64,000 bases of DNA from Salinicola halimionae (GCF_003206065.1 NZ_PZJQ01000005.1:588761-652760); one strand, 5' to 3'; positions 18,144 to 27,503 are shown, numbered from the stretch's first letter. Numbers and translations: made by a program. The notes: generated by a model from the sequence alone, not told the origin.

Positions 18144-19406
18144 ATGTTCACCCGAGAGATGCAGGTTGCCGGATTCGATGATGCCCTTTGGGACGCGATG
18201 CAGCAGGAAGTCGCGCGCCAGGAAGCCCACATCGAGCTGATCGCTTCCGAGAACTACGCTAGCCCGCGCGTGATGCAGGCCCAGGGCACGCAGCTGACCA
18301 ACAAGTACGCGGAAGGCTATCCCGGCAAGCGATACTACGGTGGCTGCGAGCATGTCGACGTGGTCGAGCAAATGGCGATCGATTATGCCAAGGAGCTGTT
18401 CGGCGCAACCTATGCCAACGTTCAGCCGCATTCCGGTTCCCAGGCCAACGGTGCCGTGTTCCAGGCGCTGGTCAAGCCGGGCGACACCGTGCTGGGCATG
18501 AGTCTGGATGCCGGTGGGCACCTGACCCACGGCGCCAAGCCGAGCTTCTCGGGCAAGCACTACAACGCAATCCAGTACGGCATCGACGACAGCGGCCGGA
18601 TCGACTACGCCGAAGTGGCCAAGCTGGCGCGTGAACATCAGCCGAAGATGATCATTGCCGGCTTTTCCGCCTACTCGCAGATCATCGACTGGGCCAAGTT
18701 CCGCGAAATCGCCGATGAAGTGGGCGCCTACCTGCTGGTCGACATGGCGCATATCGCGGGTCTTGTCGCGGCCGGTCTCTATCCCAGCCCGATGCCGCAC
18801 GCTCACGTTGTCACCACCACGACGCACAAGACGCTGCGGGGTCCGCGTGGCGGTCTGATCCTGTCCGCCGAGAATGACGCCGATATCGAGAAGAAGCTGC
18901 AATCGGCGGTGTTTCCCGGTGGTCAGGGCGGCCCGTTGATGCATGTCATCGCCGCCAAGGCGATCTGCTTCAAGGAGGCGATGGATCCCGAGTTCAAGAC
19001 CTACCAGCAGCAGGTGATCAAGAACGCTCAGACAATGGCCGGCGTATTCATCGAGCGCGGGTACGAGGTCGTCTCCGGCGGTACCGAAGACCATCTGTTC
19101 CTGCTGTCGCTGGTCAAGCAGGGGCTGACGGGCAAGGACGCCGATGCTGCGCTGGGTCGCGCCCACATCACCGTCAACAAGAACGCCGTGCCTGGGGATC
19201 CGCAGAGTCCATTCGTGACTTCCGGTCTACGTATCGGCACGCCGGCGGTGACCACCCGCGGTTTTGGTGAAGCCGAATGCCGCGATCTGGCTGGCTGGAT
19301 CTGCGATATTCTCGACGCCATGCAGCAGGGCGACTCCAGTCAAGTGGAAGGTGAGGTCAAGGCCAAGGTCGAGACCGTCTGCGCTCGGCTGCCGGTTTAT
19401 CGCTGA
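18144..19406 (+). CDS. glyA: Serine hydroxymethyltransferase
   Basis: 420 aa, full length. Catalyses reversible transfer of the serine hydroxymethyl group to tetrahydrofolate, giving glycine and 5,10-methylene-THF. PLP-binding Lys229 lies in [14 protein letters not shown], matching the position in E. coli GlyA. Other landmarks are [45 protein letters not shown] and [16 protein letters not shown]. It stands alone, with a long leader upstream and a weak hairpin downstream. Confidence 0.97.
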   Translation: MFTREMQVAGFDDALWDAMQQEVARQEAHIELIASENYASPRVMQAQGTQLTNKYAEGYPGKRYYGGCEHVDVVEQMAIDYAKELFGATYANVQPHSGSQANGAVFQALVKPGDTVLGMSLDAGGHLTHGAKPSFSGKHYNAIQYGIDDSGRIDYAEVAKLAREHQPKMIIAGFSAYSQIIDWAKFREIADEVGAYLLVDMAHIAGLVAAGLYPSPMPHAHVVTTTTHKTLRGPRGGLILSAENDADIEKKLQSAVFPGGQGGPLMHVIAAKAICFKEAMDPEFKTYQQQVIKNAQTMAGVFIERGYEVVSGGTEDHLFLLSLVKQGLTGKDADAALGRAHITVNKNAVPGDPQSPFVTSGLRIGTPAVTTRGFGEAECRDLAGWICDILDAMQQGDSSQVEGEVKAKVETVCARLPVYR

Positions 19407-19505
19407 GCCTGCCAGACCGGTCGATAGCTCTGAAACGCGTTGGCCGTTGAAATCGTCGGTCTTGAAAGTCGATGTTGTCGAGAGCTGACAATGGCAAGAT
19501 CATGG

Positions 19506-19525
19506 CGCCCCTCTCCGGAGGGGCG
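19506..19525 (+). terminator. Hairpin after glyA, weak terminator
   Basis: CGCCCCT (19506-19512) pairs with AGGGGCG (19519-19525) with a six-base loop. The following sequence has only TCATCGTTT, so termination is likely to be weak. Confidence 0.4.
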
Positions 19526-19601
19526 TCATCGTTTCCGACCCAGGGTAATCCGGACCTTTGACCATGGTCTAAAGGCAGCCGCAGGAAACTTGCTAGAAGC
19601 T

Positions 19602-20435
19602 ATGTCGGACATAAGCGTCAGTGAGTTGAACATCGCGATGCCAACAGAACCGTCAATGACCGATGCCGTCGCCCCCCGCAGCGATATCGCCGAGGCGCTC
19701 GCCGAAGCCGTGTTCAGCGGCCGCTACGCGATCGGCGACACCATTCCGCGAGAAGTCGATCTTTGCGAGCGCTTCGGCGTGAGTCGAAGCACAGTACGCA
19801 GCGCGCTGCAGAAGCTGGTCAATGCCGGTTTACTGGTACGTGTCTCCGGTCAGGGTACACGAGTCTGCGAGCTCTCGGCCTGGCATCTTCTCGACCCACA
19901 GGTCAGCGCCTGGATGGCACGATACGCGCAGCCCAACCCCCATCTGCAGCGTGAAGTCTTCGCCTTTCGGGTGGGCGTCGAACCCTTCGTGGCAAGCCTG
20001 GCCGCGACTCATGCGACCGCTTCGGATCTGCTGGCCATCGAGACCGCCTACGAGGGCATGCTTCGCACGCTCGAACGGGAGGATCTGCATTGGCAGGGTT
20101 TGAGCTACAACGCTTACGACGTGGCGTTTCACGAGGCCATCTTTGCCGCTTCACACAATTTGATCTGGGCACAGATCAGCCATGTGCTCAAACCGGCCAT
20201 CGCGCTGATCGTCGAGCGTTCCAACCAGAGTGCTACGCTGCATAGCGCCAAGGATCTCGACGACAGCATGGCGCGTCACTATCGAGTCATGGAGGCGATC
20301 CGTTTGCGCCAGCCGGAGGAGGCTGCGAAGGCGGCGCTAGCGGTGCTCAAACGCACCGGTCGTGACCTCGGAATGGAAGATCTGGTCGAGAATCCGCCAT
20401 CGATCGTCGTTCCGCCCCCGATGGGAGAACGATGA
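19602..20435 (+). CDS. GntR/FadR-type regulator of the galactonate cluster (DgoR-like)
   Basis: 277 aa from the ATG at 19602 (AGAAG just upstream; a Met at 19638 is an alternative). N-terminal winged HTH (about 25-95) with GDTIPREVDLCERFGVSRSTVRSAL and GQGTRVCE. FCD effector domain after about 110, with FRVGVEPFVASLAA, AFHEAIFAASHN and DDSMARHYRVMEAIRLRQPEEA, which supply the conserved Asp/His metal or ligand residues. Position immediately before dgoD-dgoA-dgoK on the same strand indicates a DgoR-type repressor responding to galactonate or a related acid (inference). Confidence 0.85.
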   Translation: MSDISVSELNIAMPTEPSMTDAVAPRSDIAEALAEAVFSGRYAIGDTIPREVDLCERFGVSRSTVRSALQKLVNAGLLVRVSGQGTRVCELSAWHLLDPQVSAWMARYAQPNPHLQREVFAFRVGVEPFVASLAATHATASDLLAIETAYEGMLRTLEREDLHWQGLSYNAYDVAFHEAIFAASHNLIWAQISHVLKPAIALIVERSNQSATLHSAKDLDDSMARHYRVMEAIRLRQPEEAAKAALAVLKRTGRDLGMEDLVENPPSIVVPPPMGER

Positions 20436-20507
20436 TGCGGGTGACTCGATGGTGACGGTAGCCCGGCGCGCCCGTGACCGCGTTGGGAGCATTGAAGGCA
20501 GCCGTTT

Positions 20508-20577
20508 TGAACTGAGCTTACCGAGCTGAGCTGGTCGAACTGAATCGACCGAACTGAATCGACAGAATTGACTGAAG
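20508..20577. repeat. Tandem array of five 14-bp units between regulator and dgoD
   Basis: Units in order: TGAACTGAGCTTAC, CGAGCTGAGCTGGT, CGAACTGAATCGAC, CGAACTGAATCGAC, AGAATTGACTGAAG. Two copies are identical, the others diverged. The array ends 14 bp before the dgoD start and could be a repeated operator or a replication-slippage product. Confidence 0.8.
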
Positions 20578-20591
20578 AGAACAGGTGAACC

Positions 20592-21740
20592 ATGAAGATT
20601 ACCCGCTTGAAGACTTGGCAGGTCCCGCCGCGCTGGCTGTTTTTGAAGATCGAGACCGATGAAGGCTGCTATGGCTGGGGCGAGCCGGTAGTCGAAGGTC
20701 GCGCGGCCACCGTCGAGGCGGCGGTACATGAGCTCGCGGATTATCTGATCGGCCAGGATCCGCATCGCATCGAGCACCTTTGGAACATCATGTACCGCGC
20801 CGGTTTCTATCGCGGCGGCCCGATCCTGATGAGCGCCATTGCCGGTATCGATCAGGCGCTTTGGGATCTCAAGGGGCGCGACTTAGGGGTTCCCGTGCAT
20901 CAACTGCTGGGCGGCGCCTGTCGCGACAAGATGCGCATGTATGCCTGGACCGGCGGTGACAAGCCCGCGGACGTTGGCGCCGGTGCCAAGTCGCTGGTCG
21001 ACAAGGGCTTCACCGCGTTCAAGATGAACGGCACCGCCGAGATGGCGATCGTCGATTCTCATGCCAAGGTGGATGAGGCCGTGGCGCGTGTCGCCGAAGC
21101 CCGCGATGCGGTAGGGCCGGATGTCGGCATCGGCATCGACTTCCATGGCCGCGTGCATCGGCCGATGGCCAAGGCACTGCTACGTGAGCTGGAGCCGTAT
21201 CATCCGATGTTCGTCGAAGAGCCGGTGCTGCCGGAGCATCTGCCGAGTCTCAAGCATATCGCCGGCGGACTGAGCTATCCCATTGCCACAGGCGAGCGGC
21301 TGCATACGCGCTATCAGTTCCGCGATCTGCTGGTCGAGGGCATGGTCGATATCGTGCAGCCCGATCTCTCTCACTGCGGCGGCATCAGCGAGGGGATGAA
21401 GATCGCCACGTTGGCGTCGTGCTTCGATGTGGCGCTGGCACCGCATTGCCCGTTGGGGCCGTTGACGCTGGCCGCCTCTCTGCACGTGGATGCGGTCAAT
21501 CACAACGCCTTCATCCAGGAGCAGAGCATGGGCATCCACTACAATCGGGACAATGACGTGCTCGATTACCTGGTGGACAAGAACGCGCTGGCGATCGAAG
21601 ACGGCTTCTGCGCGATTCCGCAGGGGCCAGGCCTGGGTGTCGAGATCGACGAAGCTTTCGTCGAGGAGCGCGCCAAGGTCGGGCACCGCTGGCGCAACCC
21701 CGTCTGGACCCATGAAGATGGTTCCGTCGCGGAATGGTAA
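20592..21740 (+). CDS. dgoD: D-galactonate dehydratase
   Basis: 382 aa, same length and layout as E. coli DgoD (enolase superfamily, MR subgroup). Dehydrates D-galactonate to 2-dehydro-3-deoxy-D-galactonate. Metal ligands are seen in GIDFHGRVH (Asp, with acid His), [10 protein letters not shown] (Glu) and [10 protein letters not shown] (Glu); the second general His is in [11 protein letters not shown]-terminal capping domain [15 protein letters not shown]. First enzyme gene of the dgo operon, 66 bp before dgoA. Confidence 0.95.
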   Translation: MKITRLKTWQVPPRWLFLKIETDEGCYGWGEPVVEGRAATVEAAVHELADYLIGQDPHRIEHLWNIMYRAGFYRGGPILMSAIAGIDQALWDLKGRDLGVPVHQLLGGACRDKMRMYAWTGGDKPADVGAGAKSLVDKGFTAFKMNGTAEMAIVDSHAKVDEAVARVAEARDAVGPDVGIGIDFHGRVHRPMAKALLRELEPYHPMFVEEPVLPEHLPSLKHIAGGLSYPIATGERLHTRYQFRDLLVEGMVDIVQPDLSHCGGISEGMKIATLASCFDVALAPHCPLGPLTLAASLHVDAVNHNAFIQEQSMGIHYNRDNDVLDYLVDKNALAIEDGFCAIPQGPGLGVEIDEAFVEERAKVGHRWRNPVWTHEDGSVAEW

Positions 21741-21806
21741 TTTCTGGCGCTCTGCTGTCTGTGCTCGATCATGCGTCTTGAGACCGGCCGAAACGAGGAG
21801 AGAGAA

Positions 21807-22493
21807 ATGAACGAGACACGTAAGTTCGCACTGGAAACGGCGCTGCGCGAGCGCCCGCTGGTGGCGATTCTGCGCGGCATCACGCCGGAAGAGATCGATG
21901 CCGTGTTCGATGCGCTGGTGGGCGCCGGTTTCAAGCTGATCGAGATTCCGCTCAACTCGCCGCGGGCCTGGGACAGCATCGCAGCGATTGCCAAGCGCTG
22001 CCCGGATGACGTGGTGATCGGGGCCGGCACGGTGCTGGATCCGGCGCATGCCGAGCGTCTGGCGGGGCTCGATGCGCCGCTGTTGATCACCCCCAATACC
22101 GACCCGGAGGTGATTCGGGCTGGCGTCGACCATGGCCTGGCGCCGATGATCGGCTGCATGACGCCGAGCGAGGCATTGGCGGCGGCCAGAGCGGGCGCGA
22201 CGGCACTCAAGCTGTTCCCGGCGGCCCGTCTGGGTACCGGCTACTTCAAGGACATCAGCGCGATCCTGCCCAAGGGGCTGCCGGTTCTGGCGGTCGGCGG
22301 TATCGACCAGAGCAACATGAGCGAGTGGCACGCCCATGGTATTGCCGGTTTCGGTTTTGGCAGCAATCTTTACAAGCCGGGGCGCAAGGCAGAGCAAGTC
22401 GGCGAGATCGCTGTCGAACTGGTCGCCGAATGGCGTCGCCTGCGCGAAGTCGCCGACCAGTCGGAACAGCTCGAACGCGAGGCCGATGCATGA
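21807..22493 (+). CDS. dgoA: 2-dehydro-3-deoxy-6-phosphogalactonate aldolase
   Basis: 228 aa class I aldolase of the KDPG/KDPGal family. Cleaves 2-dehydro-3-deoxy-6-phosphogalactonate to pyruvate and glyceraldehyde 3-phosphate. Schiff-base Lys135 lies in GATALKLFPAARLG; VAILRGITPEE at the N-terminus and GAGTVLDP in the middle are family blocks. GAGGAGAGAG precedes the ATG. The stop overlaps the dgoK start (ATGA). In E. coli the order is K-A-D; here it is D-A-K. Confidence 0.93.
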   Translation: MNETRKFALETALRERPLVAILRGITPEEIDAVFDALVGAGFKLIEIPLNSPRAWDSIAAIAKRCPDDVVIGAGTVLDPAHAERLAGLDAPLLITPNTDPEVIRAGVDHGLAPMIGCMTPSEALAAARAGATALKLFPAARLGTGYFKDISAILPKGLPVLAVGGIDQSNMSEWHAHGIAGFGFGSNLYKPGRKAEQVGEIAVELVAEWRRLREVADQSEQLEREADA

Positions 22494-23428
22494 GCAGTGA
22501 CGTGCCACAACGCCTGATCGTCATCGACTGGGGCACCAGCAACTTTCGTGCATTCCTGGTCGACATGGTGAGTAACGAGGTGCTCGATAGCCGCCGTTCG
22601 GCCTCCGGCCTGCGCGCGTTGAGCCAGAGCGAATTTCCGCATTACTGTGCGTCGCAAACCGACGACTGGCGGGAGAGCGGTGGCGCGGCTTCGGACGCTA
22701 AAAAAGTCCCGATCTATCTCGCTGGCATGGTGGGCTCGGCGCGGGGCTGGCACGAGGCGCCGCAACTCGAGTTACCGGTAACGGTTGCCGATCTCGCGGA
22801 TAACGTCGTCGCGGCACCTGGGCTCGACAACGTCTGGATCGTGCCGGGGGTCAAGCAGGTGACGCCCGAACACGTCGATGTGATGCGCGGCGAAGAGGTC
22901 CAGGCGTTCGGTGCGCTGGCGCTGGCGGGCATCGATAGCGGCGATTGCTGCCTGCCGGGCACCCACAGCAAGTGGGCCCGCCTTGACGCTGGCCGCATGA
23001 CCGAATTCACCACGCTGATGACGGGCGAGCTCTACCATGCCGCGCGTTTCCATACCCTGCCGGGAGAGCCGGCTCGCGACGATGCGTCGTTCGACGAGGC
23101 CGCGTTCCGGTTGGGCGTTTCCCGGGCCGGTTGTCCGGGGGGCGTGATGCACGCGCTTTTCGAGGCGCGCAGCCGGCATCTCTACGCAGGGCTCAAGGCG
23201 GAGCAGGTGGGCAGTTTCCTTTCCGGCGTACTGATCGGCGAGGAGGTGCGCGCCATGCGCCACGCCCGCCCCGGACTCGATACGGTGCGCTTGATTGGCG
23301 CTGACACGTTGCGAGAGAGCTACACCATCGCTCTGGAAGCCGCTGGCATTCGCGTGGAGGCGATCGACAGTGATCGGGCCTCGCTTGCCGGCGTTGCTGC
23401 GATCGCGGTACGACACGCCCGGCCATAA
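22490..23428 (+). CDS. dgoK: 2-dehydro-3-deoxygalactonokinase
   Basis: 312 aa. Phosphorylates 2-dehydro-3-deoxy-D-galactonate at C6 for the DgoA aldolase. The ASKHA-type phosphate loop IDWGTSNFRAFLVD is at the N-terminus; AGMVGSARGWHEAP, VPGVKQ and LPGTHSKWARLDAG are DgoK landmarks. The start overlaps the dgoA stop by 4 nt. No galactonate transporter gene follows, so uptake must be encoded elsewhere. Confidence 0.94.
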   Translation: MSSDVPQRLIVIDWGTSNFRAFLVDMVSNEVLDSRRSASGLRALSQSEFPHYCASQTDDWRESGGAASDAKKVPIYLAGMVGSARGWHEAPQLELPVTVADLADNVVAAPGLDNVWIVPGVKQVTPEHVDVMRGEEVQAFGALALAGIDSGDCCLPGTHSKWARLDAGRMTEFTTLMTGELYHAARFHTLPGEPARDDASFDEAAFRLGVSRAGCPGGVMHALFEARSRHLYAGLKAEQVGSFLSGVLIGEEVRAMRHARPGLDTVRLIGADTLRESYTIALEAAGIRVEAIDSDRASLAGVAAIAVRHARP

Positions 23429-23498
23429 AGGGGCATGCGCTCGCGATAACGCACCATGAAGGCGCATCGCCATGCGTTTCGACGACACAATATCGTTG

Positions 23499-23538
23499 AC
23501 GACGGCCCGAGTTTTTCTCGAATACCTCGGGCCGTCGT
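23499..23538 (+). terminator. Hairpin after the dgo operon
   Basis: GACGGCCCGAG (23501-23511) pairs perfectly with CTCGGGCCGTC (23526-23536); two more pairs may extend it. There is no long T run (GTGTTT follows), so it may act as a weak terminator or mRNA 3' stabiliser. Confidence 0.55.
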
Positions 23539-23620
23539 GTTTGGCATGATCCGTGCTACCTTCATCTATACGATTGCCGACAGGCGTTCGTTCATGCACG
23601 ACGTGACGAGGTGAAGCGAT

Positions 23621-24499
23621 GTGGGTGATGCGATGACACAGCCGGCCTTGAACAAACCACCCTTGTTGGTATTTACCGATCTCGATGGATCGCTGCTGGA
23701 TCACGATACCTACGATTGGCAGCCTGCATCAGCCTGGCTTTCGCGACTCGAAGCGCAGGCGATTCCGGTCATTCCTACCACCAGCAAGACCCGCAGCGAG
23801 CTGCTTGCCTTGCGCAAGGAACTGCACCTGGAGCACACACCCTTCATTGCCGAAAACGGTGCCGTCATCGGCTTGCCGCCCTCCTGGCAGCACGCGCGGC
23901 TGGACCGTGATCCGGCTTCGCCGGATGGCCTGGTGGTCAAGACCCCCAGCATGGATGTGGACTACATTCGGCGGCGTCTGGACGTGGTGCGCGAACGTCA
24001 CGGCCTGCGCTTCCGCCGCATGGGCGAGATGGATATCGCCGAGGTACGTGAGTTGACCGGGCTCAGCGAGTCCGGTGCCGAACAGGCCATGATTCGGGAG
24101 GGCAGCGAGCCGCTGGTGTGGGAGGACGACGACACCAGACTGCAGACATTGCATGAGACGTTGCAGGTCGATGGCCTGCGACTGACCCTCGGTGGTCGCT
24201 TCTGGCATGTGATGGGCGCGGTCGACAAGGGCCAGGCATCGGACTGGTTGGTGGCTCGATTCGAGGCGTTGCGTGGCTGTCGCCCGCAGACGATCGGGCT
24301 GGGGGACGGGCCCAACGATCTGACGTTGCTGGCTGCCACCGACATGGCGGTCGTCATCGCCGCGAAACATGGCCAACCGATGCCGCTGGAGAGCTCGCGG
24401 GTCTACCGAACCAAAGCACTGGGGCCTGCCGGTTGGTCGGAAGGGATGTCGCATTGGTTAATCCGCGAACTGGGATGGGACGCGAACGCATCGTCCTGA
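23621..24499 (+). CDS. Glucosyl/mannosyl-3-phosphoglycerate phosphatase (HAD, Cof type)
   Basis: 292 aa from the GTG at 23621, with GAGG 9 nt upstream; the ATG at 23633 is an equally possible start. HAD motif I is FTDLDGSLLD, motif II PTTSKTRSEL, and motif IV GLGDGPNDLTLL. The cap is of the C2B type, and the sequence follows mannosyl-3-phosphoglycerate phosphatases (AENGAVIGLP, RFWHVMGAVDKGQ). Next to a glucosyl-3-phosphoglycerate synthase gene, it most likely removes phosphate from glucosyl-3-phosphoglycerate to give glucosylglycerate, a compatible solute. Sugar specificity is inferred from context. Confidence 0.85.
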   Translation: MGDAMTQPALNKPPLLVFTDLDGSLLDHDTYDWQPASAWLSRLEAQAIPVIPTTSKTRSELLALRKELHLEHTPFIAENGAVIGLPPSWQHARLDRDPASPDGLVVKTPSMDVDYIRRRLDVVRERHGLRFRRMGEMDIAEVRELTGLSESGAEQAMIREGSEPLVWEDDDTRLQTLHETLQVDGLRLTLGGRFWHVMGAVDKGQASDWLVARFEALRGCRPQTIGLGDGPNDLTLLAATDMAVVIAAKHGQPMPLESSRVYRTKALGPAGWSEGMSHWLIRELGWDANASS

Positions 24500-24502
24500 G
24501 AG

Positions 24503-24573
24503 GGATGACGTCGGAATGGATGAGGTTGAACGGATGAGATTGATCGGCTGAGGTCGAACGGATAGTCCCGATA
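24503..24573. repeat. Tandem array of 14-bp units between the phosphatase and synthase genes
   Basis: Units: GGATGACGTCGGAA (plus one T), GGATGAGGTTGAAC, GGATGAGATTGATC, GGCTGAGGTCGAAC and a decayed GGATAGTCCCGATA. Same period as the array before dgoD but a different consensus. It starts 4 bp after the stop codon and ends 49 bp before the next start. Confidence 0.75.
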
Positions 24574-24621
24574 ACAGGCGTCAAGGACCGACGCCAGATG
24601 ACAATATGACGAGGACGCTTC

Positions 24622-25842
24622 ATGAGTGACTTTTATCAGAACGGTATCGTTACCAATTTCCACAATCTCACGCGTCGCTCGGTGGAAGCGCTGGAGAACG
24701 ATCTCAAGCAGTTCTCTCGCAGCCGGCCGATGGGGCTGATTCTGCCGTCTCTGTACTCCGAGCTGGAGGGGCCGGCGCTCTCGCATATCGTCGACGAGCT
24801 GTGCAAGGTGCCGTATCTCAGCGAGATCGTCATTGGCCTGGATCGCGCCGATCGCGAGCAGTTTCTCAAGGCTCGCGAATTCTTTTCCCGCTTGCCGCAG
24901 CATCATCGAATCCTTTGGAACGACGGCCCGCGTCTTCAGGCTCTGCAGCAGGAGCTGGCGAAGGAAAACCTGGCACCGCTCGAGCCGGGCAAGGGCTGCA
25001 ACGTCTGGTACTGTTCGGGTTACGTGCGCGCGTCCGGCAAGGCCGAGGCGATCGCGCTGCACGATTGCGATATCGTCACCTACGACCGTGGTCTGCTGGC
25101 CAGGCTGATCTATCCGGTAGCCAATCCGCGCTTCCACTACGAATTCTGCAAGGGTTACTACTCGCGCATCGCGTCCGGCAAGCTCAATGGGCGGGTCGCA
25201 AGATTGATGGTTACGCCACTGATCCGCGCCTTCAAGATGATCTACGGTCCGTTGCCGTACCTCGACTATCTCGACAGCTTCCGCTATCCGCTTTCCGGCG
25301 AGTTCTCGATGCGTGCCGACGTGCTCGACGGCATCCGTATTCCCAGCGACTGGGGGCTGGAGATCGGCGTACTTTCCGAAGTTCATCGTAATTTTTCGAC
25401 CAAACGGCTGTGCCAGGTCGATATCGCCGATGCCTACGATCACAAGCATCAGCCGGTATCGGAGGACGACCCCTCGGGTGGCTTGAATCGCATGAGCATG
25501 GATATCGCCAAGGCGATGTATCGCAAGCTCGCGACGCTCGGGGTGGAAATGAGCGTCGAAAGCTTCCGCACCGTCAAGGCGACCTACTATCGCGTGGCGC
25601 TCGACTTGATCGAAGCCTACGACCACGATGCTGCAATGAACGGTCTCAAGCTGGATCGTCACAGCGAGGAAGCGGCGGTGGAACTCTTTGCCGACAACAT
25701 CATGCAGGCCGGTGCGGCATTTTTCGAATCGCCCCGCGACAAGCCGTTCATTCCAAGCTGGAACCGGGTTCAGGCGGCGATTCCGGATCTGCAGGATCGA
25801 CTCTACGAAGCCGTGGAGCTGGATAACAGCGGTGACGTGTGA
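24622..25842 (+). CDS. Glucosyl-3-phosphoglycerate synthase-like glycosyltransferase
   Basis: 406 aa, GT-A fold, of the GpgS (GT81) type. Transfers glucose from NDP-glucose to 3-phosphoglycerate, the committed step to glucosylglycerate. Landmarks are LILPSLYSELEGPAL, EIVIGLDRAD, GKAEAIALHDCDIVTYDRG (DCD is the metal-binding DxD), CKGYYSRI, RYPLSGEFSMRAD and SDWGLEIGVLSEVHRN, the acceptor-site segment of this family. The adjacent phosphatase completes the pathway. A mannosyl donor cannot be excluded, but the sequence follows glucosyl enzymes. Confidence 0.85.
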   Translation: MSDFYQNGIVTNFHNLTRRSVEALENDLKQFSRSRPMGLILPSLYSELEGPALSHIVDELCKVPYLSEIVIGLDRADREQFLKAREFFSRLPQHHRILWNDGPRLQALQQELAKENLAPLEPGKGCNVWYCSGYVRASGKAEAIALHDCDIVTYDRGLLARLIYPVANPRFHYEFCKGYYSRIASGKLNGRVARLMVTPLIRAFKMIYGPLPYLDYLDSFRYPLSGEFSMRADVLDGIRIPSDWGLEIGVLSEVHRNFSTKRLCQVDIADAYDHKHQPVSEDDPSGGLNRMSMDIAKAMYRKLATLGVEMSVESFRTVKATYYRVALDLIEAYDHDAAMNGLKLDRHSEEAAVELFADNIMQAGAAFFESPRDKPFIPSWNRVQAAIPDLQDRLYEAVELDNSGDV

Positions 25843-25862
25843 CACTTCGGAGGGTGAGTGCC

Positions 25863-25884
25863 AACCGTGCTTCGGCGCGGTTTT
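25863..25884 (+). terminator. Rho-independent terminator after the synthase gene
   Basis: AACCGTGC (25863-25870), TTCG tetraloop, GCGCGGTT (25875-25882), then TTCC. Stable tetraloop stem 20 bp past the stop. Confidence 0.7.
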
Positions 25885-26196
25885 CCATGGATGTAGCACG
25901 CCCACCCGCATGCCGATCACTTCTCGGTCGCCGGCTGCCTGAGCCGGAGGGAATCGGCGAGCGCTACCTGAAAAGTCTACCCGATGCCTTGGGAGGCGCT
26001 GTCTGGGAGTCGCGCGGGTGCCGCGTTCACGTTGGAATAGCACGGTTTCGTGGCACAGTCGCTGTAAAGACACTACGTTGGTAGTAGAGCCGTCGTCGAA
26101 CGGCGCCCACGCGGACACGAAGTCGATCTTTCGCATCGGGTAAAAAACAGAATGACGCAGGGCTCACGTCTGATCCTTCGCAAGAGGAGAAGTACT
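25885..26196. other. 312-bp intergenic region, nothing recognised
   Basis: Follows the terminator and precedes the beta-propeller gene. No conserved frame, repeat or riboswitch pattern was found; it presumably holds the promoter of the next gene. Confidence 0.5.
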
Positions 26197-27459
26197 GTGC
26201 CTATCGCTACCGACCGACGCCATCGTCACGTGATCAGCGGTTTCGGCAGCCTGATCGTGCTGTCATTGATGACACTCAAGCCCGCAGCGGCAGACTGGGT
26301 CCAGTACAGGACCTCGGCAGACCGCAACGCCAACCTCGACACTCAACTCGATGCGCCAACGGATCGCGTTACTGAACTCGATACGGCCGAGGAAGTTCGC
26401 GCCACGCCGACCGTTTTTGCTGGCGACCTGCTGATTGGCAATCATGGCAGTGGCATGCTCCAGCGAATCGATCCCGCCAGTCACGAGACGCGCTGGCGCC
26501 TCCGTGCGCCAAACTGGATTCACTCGGAAATCGTCTGGCAGGGCGGGGTTGGCGTGGTCGGTTACGGTAACCGTTTCTTCGGGTCACCCATGCCGGGCAA
26601 CGTTGCCAACGACACGCGCGGCACCGGGGAGAGCGGCCTGTTGGCAATCGACCTCGAGAGCGGCCAGCCGCGCTGGCAGTACCGCTCGAGCGGCGAAATG
26701 ATGCCGACGCCGGTGCTCCATGCCGGAGAGGTCTATGCCGCCAGCGGGGATCGCGCCATCCATGTTCTGTCATTGGAGGATGGCCGGCAGACCGGGCTGA
26801 TCAAGCTGGGCTCCTTCGTCAGCATGTCCTCGCCGGCGTTGGATGATCAGGGGCAGTTGTTCCTGGGCGGCGCCAAACCCTATCGCTTCTTTCGGGTCGA
26901 TCCCGCGACCCGTTCGATCGTCTGGATGGCAGAGTTTCCCGACGTGGTCTCGGGTCTCGATGACGTGTCTCCGGCGGTCGATGGCGATCTCGTCGTGACC
27001 ACCGCGGTCTTGCCGGTAACGGCCGAGCGTTTCGAACATCGTCTGTTTGTCCTCGATACGCAGACCGGCGAGAGGCGCTGGGAGGCGTCGCTGGGTGAAG
27101 GCGGGCCGGTTGCGAACAATCAGTCCGGCGCCCCGACGATTGCCGAGGGGCGAGTCGTTGTCGGTAGTCCCACCAGCAATACGCTACAGGCGTTCGATCT
27201 CCACACCGGTGAGCGTCTATGGCGCGTCGACAGCGGCCCGGTCAAGGCCGCTCCCGTCATCGAGGCCGGTAAAGTCTATGCCACGACTGGCGCGGGCGAG
27301 CTCATGGTCGTCGATCTGATCAGTGGTCGTGAGATTCGCCGGCTGGCACTCAGCGATGAGCCACTGGCACCAGCTGGTCCCGTTCGCGTTGGCCAACATC
27401 TGGTCATTCCGGCGCAGGATGGGCACGTCTATCTGGTGCCGTTGGCACTGTTGCAATAA
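26197..27459 (+). CDS. Secreted PQQ-like beta-propeller repeat protein
   Basis: 420 aa from a GTG at 26197, chosen because AGGAGA lies about 8 nt upstream and the signal peptide begins here (VISGFGSLIVLSLMTLKPAAA, cleavage near AAADW). The rest is a series of blades with the typical W/Y-x-x-x-T-G-x pattern: DLESGQPRWQY, LDTQTGERRWEA, FDLHTGERLWRV and VDLISGREIRRL. No enzyme domain or lipobox is visible, so it is probably a periplasmic scaffold or binding protein rather than a quinoprotein dehydrogenase. Its neighbours do not reveal a partner; BamB-like proteins have a similar fold but carry a lipobox. Confidence 0.75.
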   Translation: MPIATDRRHRHVISGFGSLIVLSLMTLKPAAADWVQYRTSADRNANLDTQLDAPTDRVTELDTAEEVRATPTVFAGDLLIGNHGSGMLQRIDPASHETRWRLRAPNWIHSEIVWQGGVGVVGYGNRFFGSPMPGNVANDTRGTGESGLLAIDLESGQPRWQYRSSGEMMPTPVLHAGEVYAASGDRAIHVLSLEDGRQTGLIKLGSFVSMSSPALDDQGQLFLGGAKPYRFFRVDPATRSIVWMAEFPDVVSGLDDVSPAVDGDLVVTTAVLPVTAERFEHRLFVLDTQTGERRWEASLGEGGPVANNQSGAPTIAEGRVVVGSPTSNTLQAFDLHTGERLWRVDSGPVKAAPVIEAGKVYATTGAGELMVVDLISGREIRRLALSDEPLAPAGPVRVGQHLVIPAQDGHVYLVPLALLQ

Positions 27460-27503
27460 AAGCCGACCACGAAAGATGGCGTTGGACGATGCGCTCGCCG
27501 GCG

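Noticed and set aside
18036-19166. 376-residue open frame on the minus strand
   Set aside because: Antisense to glyA; composition is that of a reverse-frame shadow.
21180-22508. 442-residue open frame on the minus strand
   Set aside because: Antisense to dgoD and dgoA, which are clear enzymes; the frame is open only through GC-rich codon bias and has no family similarity.
24403-26136. 577-residue open frame on the minus strand
   Set aside because: Antisense to the GpgS-like synthase and part of the phosphatase; no recognisable domain.
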